A DNA stretch of 14,980 nucleotides from Bacteroidales bacterium UBA4230 (GCA_002395605.1 DGXO01000072.1:2176-17155); one strand, 5' to 3'; positions 7,970 to 14,980 are shown, numbered from the stretch's first letter. Made by a program: numbers and translations. The notes: generated by a model not told the origin, from the letters alone.

Positions 7970-10917
7970 TGATAGGAATCAATAAATATATCCTGATGAT
8001 TTCGGCCCTTGTGGCGGTGCTTTCCTCTTGTGTGAGGGAGGCTGTGCCAACTGGTGGCAGTGATTCTGGAAGGCCTTTCCTCAGCGTTCTTCCCGGTATT
8101 TTCAATGGGACCGATACTAAGGTTGCCGATACCGATGCCGGCATCAAGAAGGGAGACCTTGTGGATGCCCGCGACGACCTCCGGGAGAACTTCTTCGGCT
8201 CACTGGACGTATTTGTTAAGCGCCAGGATGCCGCCGAAAGCGCCGCCTGGTTCAAGCAGTATCACCTGAATGCAGGTGACGCCGGCGTTGTCATTGACAC
8301 TGAAAAATACGACTCCGAGAGCCTTCTCAACCAGGCCAAGCAGCTTCTTGCCAGCAACTGGGCCGAACAAGGCTATGAGGTTGGCGTGCCCTACGACATC
8401 TATGTGACGGCCAACAATCCTCACACCGCGGCAGCATCGGCCCCGGCAAACCTTACCGCCCTGAAGGCCCTCCAGACCAATTCTACGGACATTTACAGGT
8501 ATTACCTGAATTATACGCCGCCCACCACGGACCCTATGTACTACTCCAACAGCATGTACAGTGAGAAGAAGAACTTCCTCATGGACGGCAAAATAGAGGG
8601 CTGGCAGGTAGATCCTTCCACCTCCGAGCAAGTTTTTGACGTAGACCTCAAGAGGGCCGCCGCAAAGGTTATTGTGACGGTGAAATTTTCTGACGACAAG
8701 ACCATTCCCATGGCGCCGGAACCCACTCCGTCAAATCCCAATCCGGAGCCTCAGAAAGACGCCCAGGGGCGTGTGATATACGGCTCCATCCGGGAGTATA
8801 TGGCCTTTGTAGGCCGCACCGTGGGCGAGCCCCGCTGGAAGGCTGTAAACTTCAATCTCAACGGCTCTGACATAGCCTATGACGGGGATACTCTTCCTAA
8901 AGATGGTTCCCTTCTTACGCTTGACAACAACTTCACTCCTTTCAAGGAGGGTACGGACCCCGATAATACCAAGAACAGTTTTGCCCTTGTCACGTATACC
9001 TACTCAGTAGACTGGAGTGCCGATGAAGGCCGCGCGCCGTACATCCTTCTTTCGGTTTTCTATACGCGTAATTCCGACAGTGACCAGCTGCGCAGCTACT
9101 ACCGTATCCCGGTGTGCGACGAGTCCAAGGTGACTTCCCTGGACCGCAACAACGTGTACATCGTGGATGTGGAGATTGCTTCCCTGGGTTCCTCCAACGA
9201 ATCCTTCGAGGCCAAAGACGAAGAACTCAGGATTGAGTACCACGTAATCCCCTGGACAGAAACCAATATGAGCCAGGAGGCCACCACAGTCAAGATTTCG
9301 GATACCAAGTACCTTACGGTGCTTCCTACGGAATATATTCTCAAGGGAGACGATACCCAGAGCGTTGAGATGCTTTGGTATGCATCTGTGTCCATTGATG
9401 ACGGCCGAATTGTGGACATCGATCCTTCGTCCCTCAATGTGACTTACGTGAACTATCTGGGTAATACGGTCGACATTAAAGGAACCGTAACCAAGCAGGT
9501 GAAGAACGATTCCGGTACGCTTGTAACGGCAACTGAAGCCAATACAGATGGCAAGAGAGACATAGTGATTACGTCTACGGCTCCAAATACCGGCGCACAG
9601 GGAGAGAAGGTTACCATTAAGCTGACTCCCAACGGCCTTATAGAGGTGAACTCCGAGGCCCTTGCCAGCCGTGCGGTCAAGGACATATCGTTTACCGTTT
9701 ACCTCAAGAACGCCACGGGAGTTGAGCCTGTCACCATTACTGTCCGCCACTTCCCTCTGGACAATATCCAGTCCTTCACAGGTGTCTGGTCTTCAAAATG
9801 GAGTGAGTCCTATACAAGCGGGACGGTAAGGGAGTATTCCTTCAATCCTGCAGCGGATGGCTGGACAAGCTGGGATGGATATGATAATAATATTGAATGT
9901 TCTTACTCAGATTACAATAAGGCTAGTGATGGAAAGAGCACAAATGTTACAAATGATCCAATAGGAAGTGCATCCAATTACGACAGTCGTTCAGAGATAG
10001 AAAGTGGCGGTAACGGCTCTGCATTGCAAACAGCTTTCAGAAATGCAGTCCCTCAAGGAACCAGCCGACAGAATGCTAATTCAGAGGCCAATGCTTATTA
10101 TGATGAGGATTCCGGTTATTGGTATTGGGGCCAGACGCAGACCACAAATAATACCAGTCAATACTCATATGACTGGAGTACTGGCGGCGGCTGGGGGGGC
10201 AGGACTTATTATCGGTGGACTACATATTATAGAAGACAATATTTTAAGACTGTGACGCATTACTATGCCCGCAGATATTACAGGGATGTCACAAAGAACA
10301 TTCCGTCCACGGGCGACTGGGTAGACTGGGAGAACCATACTGGTACAACAACATATGATGATATAGGTTTTTACGCAAAGGTCTATGCAAACGGAGTTTC
10401 CAACCCCATTGACTCTGGCGGATCCACTTATCACACAGACGACAGTTTCAGCAACCTTACAAACCCGCAGATGTATGTTATTCAGCTTACATCTACCAGT
10501 GACGAGTACGCCATAGGAAAGCCGGTTCTTGATGGAAACTATCAGTCCCAGGACAATGTTTGTTCACCTGCGTTCATGATTGCATCCCAGCTTGGTGCGG
10601 TTAGCGGCGGTGCATATACCGCGACCACAGCAGCAGAGCACTGCGGAACATATATGGAAGTTGGTGATGACGGAACCAGATATGTTAACTGGCGCCTTCC
10701 CACCAAGGCCGAAATTGAGACCATTATCAAGTACCAGACAGAGGGTGTAGCAAGCTATGGGGTAACAATGGTCCGTGTACTGGCCGGCCGGTATTATTGG
10801 GCCCTGGATGGCAACAGTTACCAGGCCTATGCATCCGGCACTAACAATACTTTCACCCGTTGCGTCCGTGACCTCACCATGGAAGAGGTGAATAAACTTA
10901 ACAAGACAACCGAGTAA
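7966..10917 (+). CDS. Large fimbrial tip-like lipoprotein with C-terminal lectin-like domain
   Basis: 983 residues. ATG 7966 overlaps the previous stop (ATGA), with ATG 7969 as an alternative; a GAGGAG stretch at 7955-7960 precedes both. The lipobox is LSSC (Cys22). A Pro-rich linker (PEPTPSNPNPEPQ) lies near residue 250. YHVIPWTE (425-432) ends a fimbrillin-like domain. Next come Ig-like repeats, with VTITVRHFPLDNIQ (589-602) typical of Bacteroides tip proteins (DUF4906-like). A Tyr-rich, AT-rich segment spans about 626-785. The C-terminus has SPAFMIASQLG (867-877), NWRLPTKAEI (908-917), YYWALDG (943-949) and RCVRDL (965-970), the pattern of DUF1566/Fib_succ_major domains, which adopt a C-type-lectin-like fold. 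The WRLPT and RCVRD motifs are clear; the exact family name is from memory. Ligand binding at the pilus tip is inferred. The gene ends in tandem stops TAATAA, the second sharing its last A with the next ATG. Confidence 0.77.
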   Translation: MMIGINKYILMISALVAVLSSCVREAVPTGGSDSGRPFLSVLPGIFNGTDTKVADTDAGIKKGDLVDARDDLRENFFGSLDVFVKRQDAAESAAWFKQYHLNAGDAGVVIDTEKYDSESLLNQAKQLLASNWAEQGYEVGVPYDIYVTANNPHTAAASAPANLTALKALQTNSTDIYRYYLNYTPPTTDPMYYSNSMYSEKKNFLMDGKIEGWQVDPSTSEQVFDVDLKRAAAKVIVTVKFSDDKTIPMAPEPTPSNPNPEPQKDAQGRVIYGSIREYMAFVGRTVGEPRWKAVNFNLNGSDIAYDGDTLPKDGSLLTLDNNFTPFKEGTDPDNTKNSFALVTYTYSVDWSADEGRAPYILLSVFYTRNSDSDQLRSYYRIPVCDESKVTSLDRNNVYIVDVEIASLGSSNESFEAKDEELRIEYHVIPWTETNMSQEATTVKISDTKYLTVLPTEYILKGDDTQSVEMLWYASVSIDDGRIVDIDPSSLNVTYVNYLGNTVDIKGTVTKQVKNDSGTLVTATEANTDGKRDIVITSTAPNTGAQGEKVTIKLTPNGLIEVNSEALASRAVKDISFTVYLKNATGVEPVTITVRHFPLDNIQSFTGVWSSKWSESYTSGTVREYSFNPAADGWTSWDGYDNNIECSYSDYNKASDGKSTNVTNDPIGSASNYDSRSEIESGGNGSALQTAFRNAVPQGTSRQNANSEANAYYDEDSGYWYWGQTQTTNNTSQYSYDWSTGGGWGGRTYYRWTTYYRRQYFKTVTHYYARRYYRDVTKNIPSTGDWVDWENHTGTTTYDDIGFYAKVYANGVSNPIDSGGSTYHTDDSFSNLTNPQMYVIQLTSTSDEYAIGKPVLDGNYQSQDNVCSPAFMIASQLGAVSGGAYTATTAAEHCGTYMEVGDDGTRYVNWRLPTKAEIETIIKYQTEGVASYGVTMVRVLAGRYYWALDGNSYQAYASGTNNTFTRCVRDLTMEEVNKLNKTTE
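9841..10320 (+). other. AT-rich, Tyr-rich segment inside the tip-like gene
   Basis: A hand count gives 214 G+C in 480 bases (about 45%), dropping to 33-35% in lines 9901-9960 and 10201-10260. The encoded residues 626-785 are rich in Tyr, Ser, Asn, Trp and Gly. Residues 748-772 contain nine Tyr, at 748, 749, 754, 755, 759, 766, 767, 771 and 772, interleaved with Arg. No stop or frameshift is present. Confidence 0.7.
10690..10889 (+). other. Region encoding the lectin-like C-terminus of the tip protein
   Basis: This region encodes WRLPTKAEI through RCVRDLTM. In diversity-generating retroelement targets, this kind of domain carries the variable region. Asn codons AAC and AAT cluster at 10813-10815 and 10843-10848. 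No template repeat or reverse transcriptase lies in the window, so a variable region is only a possibility. Confidence 0.35.
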
Positions 10918-10919
10918 TA

Positions 10920-13211
10920 ATGAAGCGCTTCTCATACATACTTGCCATTCTTGCGGTTTTCGGCCTTTCTTCTTGCATGAAGGAAGCGGAGACCGTGATT
11001 CCCGGCTATGAGGGCGTTTCGGCAAGCCTTATTAAGGAACTTGGCCTGGATGAGCCGGAGATGCCGGTACGCCTTGGCTTTGACCTCCCCGGAGAGAAAA
11101 TCACATATTCCACAAAGGCCAGCGTCGTGGGTGGTGATGAAGATCCCTCAGACTTTATCCAGAACCTCTACCTTATCTGTTTTACCAAGGAAGGAATCTA
11201 CCTTGGCTGGCGCAAGGCAGTCCTGAAAGAAGATGAGCAGAATTTCACTCATGACGGCATCCACTGCCGGGGCCGAGAACTCTTTGAGGGCACGGTTCCT
11301 TCCCGTACCGCCCGCATCCACTTCTTGGGCAACGTGGGAATAGGTGTGGCCGATGGCTACGCCCCTTCCAACATCCCTGGCAACGACCAAATTGGCGGCA
11401 ATGAGAACACCCTCATTAAATCCGCCAAAATGACGGTAGGTATCACGGACCGTACCATTTGCTACTGGGGCTTCCATGGAGAGAACAGCTCCGAGGACAT
11501 GAAATCGTGGCTGGCCTTGGCCACAACAGATCCCTTAACCGGCACGGTCACCTATTCAAAGAAGGACGGACACAACGTGCACCTGGTGCGTGACCGTGCA
11601 AGGGTGGACTTTGGCTACATGCTTGATTTCAAACGTTCCGACTCAGATGTTGCAGACGGCAAAACAGTTATCGTAAACGGCAATTCCTACACCATCTCCG
11701 AAGGTAAAATCACCATTGGCGGCCGCCAGTACACTATGGATAAAAATCCCACGGATTATACCATAAAATCCATCCACTGGATTCTTTCAAACGGCCTTAA
11801 CAAGGGTTATCTGGCGCCGTATCACGACGAAAACCAGGACGACCATTTTACCGGATATTTTGACACGGGCTCATCTCCCGCACTTAAGGAAGATCGCCTT
11901 ACAGAGTACGACAAAGCCGATGCTGCACGTTATACGGCTACGGAAGCGGATATGATGCAGATCTATGACGGTACCAACTCTATTGACGCGCCGCTTTTCC
12001 TCTTTGAAGACGAGAACCTTGAGAGCAATCCGCCCAAGATTATCCTTAAGGTTGTGTATCAGGTAGACGGCCAGGCTTCCACCAAGACAAAGTATCATAC
12101 CCTCATGATGCTCAACGCGAGCCATGAACCTTGCAAGATTTACAGGAACCACAACTATATCCTGGATATTTTCGGCATACCATGGGAGGGCCTTGGATAC
12201 ACCAGTTTTGATGATGCCGTGAATTCCGTCACATACGCCAACAACCAGACTATCTCCATCAGTGAAGAAGTTCCGGCCGTAAATGACGGCAGGTTCCAGC
12301 TTTCCGTGCAGGGTGAGACGTCCATCATTTTCCAGAATCCGGCGCTTGTGGGCACTACACAAACCGTGTATTTTACCTATCAGGCAATGGCTTCCGGGGA
12401 AAACACAAGCGCTGTTACGGCCTCCGACTTCAAGGCGGCATGGACGGATGATGTTCGTTCATCCTTTGCAGGCCCTGATGTCACTGTCTCAGAGGTGAGC
12501 AATAATGGTTCAGTATTCAAGGGCGCCATCACTTTCACTCTTGGTACATCCATAAATTCGGCCTTACAGGGTGGTCAGATTGAGCTTAAGGACAAGCTCA
12601 CCGGCATGACGCGTTTCATTAACGTATATACCATAGACAAGTTTAATTACCTGCCTTCAGGGGCTTCAGACTTGGAACTTGTGGATACTGGAGAGTCCCG
12701 TATGGTCAATGGGGTGTCCTGTCCCACCTATAAGATGGATGTGAAAATTCCTGGAGACTATCCTCTGGGACTGTATCCCATCAAGATGCGCATTGCATCC
12801 ATTACGCTTAATCCTTTCAGGGTAGAGCGCCGCTCTTCCGGCAGTTCTACTCTTGAGGAGACGGTGGATAACGTGGCCGTGGCCATGGGCGGAACGGAGA
12901 ATGGCTCCGTGCTGGATGGCGAAACCCTTGCGGGAATGTCATTCACAACGGATGCTGCAGACCGTCTTCAGTGGAATTATCATGCCGACGGCGAGCCCTG
13001 GAACTTCTGGTTTGTGGATACAATCATCAGTAAGCCTACAATGGACGAAGGCGGTGAAACCGTAGAGGATAACAGGGATAAAATCTATACTTTCTATTTT
13101 GATGATATCCGTAACCTCAGGGCCTATGCAAACAGGCCGGTAAACGTTGGACTTTTCTTTAAAATCAAATATTTTGGAGATGCTGTTGAAGTAACTCCGA
13201 AAAATATTTGA
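10920..13211 (+). CDS. Second large fimbrial tip-like lipoprotein
   Basis: 763 residues. The ATG shares its A with the second of two tandem stops of the previous gene (TAATAATG), so translational coupling is likely. The signal peptide ends in lipobox LSSC (Cys19). The region around 78-95 (IQNLYLICFTKEG) resembles the first strand of fimbrillin domains. IYRNHNYILDIFG (407-419), followed by GYTSFDDA, resembles the RNH-Y strand that closes a fimbrillin domain in Bacteroides tip proteins. The C-terminal third has YPLGLYPIKMRIASITLNP (from about 619), WNFWFVDTI and GLFFKIKYFG near the end, a beta-rich domain I recognise only by general resemblance to large Bacteroidales surface proteins. No Cys-rich, vWFA or lectin motif is seen. 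It is the last gene of the pilus operon, followed by a predicted terminator. It could be an alternative or stacked tip subunit; the specific function is unknown. Confidence 0.65.
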   Translation: MKRFSYILAILAVFGLSSCMKEAETVIPGYEGVSASLIKELGLDEPEMPVRLGFDLPGEKITYSTKASVVGGDEDPSDFIQNLYLICFTKEGIYLGWRKAVLKEDEQNFTHDGIHCRGRELFEGTVPSRTARIHFLGNVGIGVADGYAPSNIPGNDQIGGNENTLIKSAKMTVGITDRTICYWGFHGENSSEDMKSWLALATTDPLTGTVTYSKKDGHNVHLVRDRARVDFGYMLDFKRSDSDVADGKTVIVNGNSYTISEGKITIGGRQYTMDKNPTDYTIKSIHWILSNGLNKGYLAPYHDENQDDHFTGYFDTGSSPALKEDRLTEYDKADAARYTATEADMMQIYDGTNSIDAPLFLFEDENLESNPPKIILKVVYQVDGQASTKTKYHTLMMLNASHEPCKIYRNHNYILDIFGIPWEGLGYTSFDDAVNSVTYANNQTISISEEVPAVNDGRFQLSVQGETSIIFQNPALVGTTQTVYFTYQAMASGENTSAVTASDFKAAWTDDVRSSFAGPDVTVSEVSNNGSVFKGAITFTLGTSINSALQGGQIELKDKLTGMTRFINVYTIDKFNYLPSGASDLELVDTGESRMVNGVSCPTYKMDVKIPGDYPLGLYPIKMRIASITLNPFRVERRSSGSSTLEETVDNVAVAMGGTENGSVLDGETLAGMSFTTDAADRLQWNYHADGEPWNFWFVDTIISKPTMDEGGETVEDNRDKIYTFYFDDIRNLRAYANRPVNVGLFFKIKYFGDAVEVTPKNI

Positions 13212-13237
13212 ATGTTCCAAAAATTAAATTAAATTTG
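13207..13237 (+). promoter_or_regulatory. Predicted Bacteroides-type promoter for the regulator gene
   Basis: TTTG at 13207-13210, 19 nt, then TAAATTTG at 13230-13237 matches the Bacteroides primary-sigma pattern (-33 TTTG, -7 TAnnTTTG) exactly. The -33 box lies inside the last two codons and stop of the preceding tip gene. Transcription would start near 13241-13244, giving a leader of only about 11-14 nt before ATG 13255. The match is seen directly; promoter activity is inferred. Confidence 0.55.
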
Positions 13238-13265
13238 CATATCCGGTACTGGATATGCATTTTTT
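13236..13265 (+). terminator. Hairpin plus T-run: probable terminator of the pilus operon, overlapping the regulator start
   Basis: TGCATATCC (13236-13244) and GGATATGCA (13251-13259) form a perfect 9-bp inverted repeat with loop GGTACT, followed by six T (13260-13265) and preceded by an A-rich tract. This is the form of an intrinsic terminator. It sits 25 nt after the last pilus gene stop and its right arm contains the ATG at 13255. Alternatively, the palindrome may be a protein-binding site or a hairpin that hides the start codon. Confidence 0.6.
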
Positions 13266-14430
13266 GAATTGGAAACCCCTCATATTGCTCCTTAGTTTTC
13301 TTGCCGTTCTGGCCCAGGGTGGAGCGGTGGCGTCTGCCCAAACTGATGAAGTTTCCTCTTCTTCTCCTGTAATGGCCGTAAGCCCGGAGGACGGCTCGCT
13401 TTGGATGGCAGCCCCCGGAGATGGTCTCTACAGGCTTGGGCGTAACGGACGCATTCTGCATTACAGCGTTGGCTCCGGGCATCTTAAGAATGATACCATT
13501 GTGTCTTTGGCTTTTGATGCTTCCGCTACCTTGTATATTCTGGATGCTGCCGGACAACTTACTCGCTATTCTTCCATAGAAGGTTTTTCCTCTGTCCCTT
13601 CCATAGACGGTGGGATAGGTTCACTTTCAGAATCGGCCGGTATACCTTATATTATAAGGGACAGCCTGCTGTATTCTATCTCCTCCGGCGTGCCGGAATT
13701 TGTAAGGACTTTGCCTTTCAGCATTTCTTCAGGATTTTTACCTGAGCTGGAGTGTGAAGAAGAAGTTCAGCCAGACTCTTCATTGGATAAAGAGGAGAGT
13801 TCCGGGTTTAAATTGTGGCCGGTTATCATTGCGCTTCTTGCCGGACTTTGCCTTGGAGCAGTTCTATCGAGGCTTTTTGCCGCAAAGAAAGTTGTTCTGC
13901 AGGAGCCTGTCGTTGAGGTTAAGCCGCTTGTCCAGAAGCCGCTTGTCCAATCGACGGTTTATCCTGAACCCGTTGTTCCTGAACCCGTTGTTCCTGAACC
14001 CGTTGTTCCGGAAACTCCCTTTTTGGAGCAAGATTCCGTTCAGGAGGAAGATTCCTCATCCATGCCCACGGACAACAATATCGTTGCCGCACTGCAGGCA
14101 TCGGAGTTCGGCCGGCAGGTACTGGAGCATGTTTCGGCCCATCTGTCGGATTCCGGTTATGGCGTTGAGCAAATTGCCGCAGACCTTGGCATTACGCGTA
14201 TCCACGTAAACCGCAAACTCAAGGCCGAAACCGGGTATTCTCCGTCTTCGGTGTTCAAGACCATCCGCATGACTCAGGCTAAGAGGCTCCTTCTTGAGGG
14301 CCGGTATCCCGTTGCCGAAATTGCAACGCGCTGCGGATTCTCAACGGCATCATATTTCTCCACTGCGTTCAAGGACTTCTTCGGCCAATCTCCGTCAGAG
14401 TTCCTCATTTCTCAGAACAAGGCAAAATGA
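13255..14430 (+). CDS. Membrane-bound AraC-family regulator with periplasmic propeller-like domain
   Basis: 391 residues. A signal peptide or signal anchor (1-28, possible AxA cleavage at 26-28) is followed by a short periplasmic region with Reg_prop-like repeats: DGSLWMAAPGDGLYRL (46-61) and SGHLKNDTIVSLAFD (74-88), then LYILDAAGQLTRY. A transmembrane helix lies at about 186-208. A Pro/Val-rich cytoplasmic linker (213-255) contains tandem repeats. The AraC-type DNA-binding domain spans about 285-387, with two helix-turn-helix units (YGVEQIAADLGITRIHVNR; VAEIATRCGFSTASYFS) and the closing FGQSPSEF. It resembles a hybrid two-component sensor stripped of its kinase and receiver, so signalling would pass directly through the membrane. 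Its place between the pilus operon and an overlapping OmpA-like gene suggests pilus control. ATG 13255 lies in a hairpin; TTG 13264 is an alternative start that keeps the signal peptide. Confidence 0.87.
   Translation: MHFLNWKPLILLLSFLAVLAQGGAVASAQTDEVSSSSPVMAVSPEDGSLWMAAPGDGLYRLGRNGRILHYSVGSGHLKNDTIVSLAFDASATLYILDAAGQLTRYSSIEGFSSVPSIDGGIGSLSESAGIPYIIRDSLLYSISSGVPEFVRTLPFSISSGFLPELECEEEVQPDSSLDKEESSGFKLWPVIIALLAGLCLGAVLSRLFAAKKVVLQEPVVEVKPLVQKPLVQSTVYPEPVVPEPVVPEPVVPETPFLEQDSVQEEDSSSMPTDNNIVAALQASEFGRQVLEHVSAHLSDSGYGVEQIAADLGITRIHVNRKLKAETGYSPSSVFKTIRMTQAKRLLLEGRYPVAEIATRCGFSTASYFSTAFKDFFGQSPSEFLISQNKAK
13921..13950 (+). repeat. 15-bp tandem repeat, two units, in the regulator linker
   Basis: AAGCCGCTTGTCCAG is followed directly by AAGCCGCTTGTCCAA, differing only in the last base. 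It encodes KPLVQ twice (residues 223-232) just inside the membrane. Confidence 0.9.
13963..14007 (+). repeat. 15-bp tandem repeat, three identical units, in the regulator linker
   Basis: CCTGAACCCGTTGTT occurs three times without a mismatch, encoding PEPVV three times (residues 237-251). A degenerate fourth unit, CCGGAAACTCCC, follows. Units are a multiple of three, so copy-number change by slippage would alter linker length without breaking the frame. Confidence 0.95.
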
Positions 14431-14980
14431 AACTGAGGAGGGCTCTCATATCGGTTGTAGCGCTGCTGAGCTGGATTGGCGGTAATGCCCAGTCTGCGCC
14501 GGATGTCCGTACTAAACTCAGTTTCAGGGTGGGAAAATCAGAGGTAAACCCCAATTTCATGGGCAATGAGGCCGCCCTGAACCTTATGGATCAGGTGTTT
14601 GGCGCTCCTGTCACGCCTTCGGCCATTGAAATTACGGGTGTTTCATCTCCGGAGGGCCCCTATTCCCTCAATGCCAGGCTGGCCCGTGAGCGTGCCGCTG
14701 CCACGCTGGATTTTTTGAAGGCCCGTTATCCTTCCGTTCCGGATTCCCTGTTCACGGTAAGCACTGTTGCCGAAGATTGGGATGGAGTGGTCCGGTATCT
14801 GAGGCGCTCGGACAAACCCTGGAAGGAGCAGGCTCTTAAGATCATTGAGTCTGGCGGCAAAAACAGAAAAGCCCAGCTTAAGGACCTTTGGGTTGGTGAA
14901 GCCTGGGACGATCTTGTTAAAAATGTGTTCCCCGTTCTTAGGAAAGCGGAGATTACAGTTTCGCTACCGGCCTATGAAGA
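14427..14980 (+). CDS. OmpA-like envelope protein, 5' part (3' end off the window)
   Basis: 184 codons are visible and the frame is open to the right edge. The start ATG overlaps the regulator stop (ATGA), so the two are probably translated together. A signal peptide (MKLRRALISVVALLSWIGG, cleavage near GNA-Q at 21/22) leads directly into an OmpA-like domain (about 31-100): LSFRVGKSEVNPNF, ITGVSSPEG (69-77), N82xxL85xxxR89A90. As in the first gene, the Asp of the usual TDxxG motif is replaced (Ser74), while the Arg is kept. The region after it contains W-rich helices and FPVLRKAEITV, similar in layout to the protein at the left edge. No DUF3868 domain precedes the OmpA part. It is probably the first structural gene of another pilus cassette, by analogy with the first gene of the window. 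Confidence 0.75.
   Translation, partial: MKLRRALISVVALLSWIGGNAQSAPDVRTKLSFRVGKSEVNPNFMGNEAALNLMDQVFGAPVTPSAIEITGVSSPEGPYSLNARLARERAAATLDFLKARYPSVPDSLFTVSTVAEDWDGVVRYLRRSDKPWKEQALKIIESGGKNRKAQLKDLWVGEAWDDLVKNVFPVLRKAEITVSLPAYE

Noticed and set aside
9004..9750. 248-codon minus-strand frame inside the tip gene
   Set aside because: Antisense to Ig-like repeats of the tip protein, with no recognisable features.
10140..10200. Seven-G run (10192-10198) as a phase-variable homopolymer
   Set aside because: One run of seven G is present and the frame is intact. It could slip, but a single copy without strain comparison is too weak to claim.
1..14980. Diversity-generating retroelement, CRISPR array, IS element or tRNA in this window
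   Set aside because: No reverse transcriptase, template repeat, spaced repeats, transposase or tRNA-like sequence is visible; gaps between genes are at most 43 nt.

Overview
The window reads as a Bacteroidales chromosome segment (gut or oral Bacteroidetes; genus not resolved). The clues are a dense series of lipoprotein precursors of the FimA/Mfa fimbrillin type, no Shine-Dalgarno dependence at most starts, a Bacteroides-type promoter pattern (TTTG, 19 nt, TAnnTTTG), and a Reg_prop-like sensor joined to an AraC-type DNA-binding domain. GC content is mostly in the mid-50s percent, with two clear AT-rich patches inside genes. All nine genes are on the + strand, with junctions from a 4-nt overlap to a 43-nt gap. 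There are no tRNA, rRNA, IS, CRISPR or integrase signals, and no gene-free stretch over 43 nt.

Layout. 1-954: C-terminal part of an OmpA-like envelope protein with an alpha-helical tail. 973-13211: six lipoprotein genes that look like one type V (FimA/Mfa) pilus operon. In order they are an Mfa1-family pilin, an Mfa2/FimB-family anchor, a second Mfa1-family pilin, a FimA-like accessory pilin, a 983-residue tip-like subunit ending in a lectin-like (DUF1566/Fib_succ_major-type) domain, and a 763-residue second tip-like subunit. 13212-13265: a very compact junction holding the operon stop, a predicted promoter, a 9-bp perfect hairpin followed by six T, and the start codon of the next gene. 13255-14430: a membrane-bound AraC-family regulator with a short periplasmic propeller-like domain and no kinase or receiver. 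14427-14980: the start of a second OmpA-like protein, overlapping the regulator by ATGA and cut by the window edge.

How the genes may work together. By analogy with Porphyromonas gingivalis Mfa/Fim pili, the precursors would cross the inner membrane as lipoproteins, be sorted to the outer membrane, be trimmed by an Arg-specific protease, and polymerise by strand exchange. The Mfa2-like protein would stay lipid-anchored and the large subunits would form the tip. The OmpA-like proteins probably support the pilus in the envelope. Because an OmpA-like gene precedes the visible pilus operon and another directly follows the regulator, a second pilus cassette probably begins at the right edge. This is inference, since that cassette is not in the window.

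The points most worth a second look are the regulator architecture, the hairpin that spans its start codon, the lectin-like tip C-terminus (a fold that diversity-generating retroelements use), and the AT-rich, Tyr-rich segments inside two pilus proteins.
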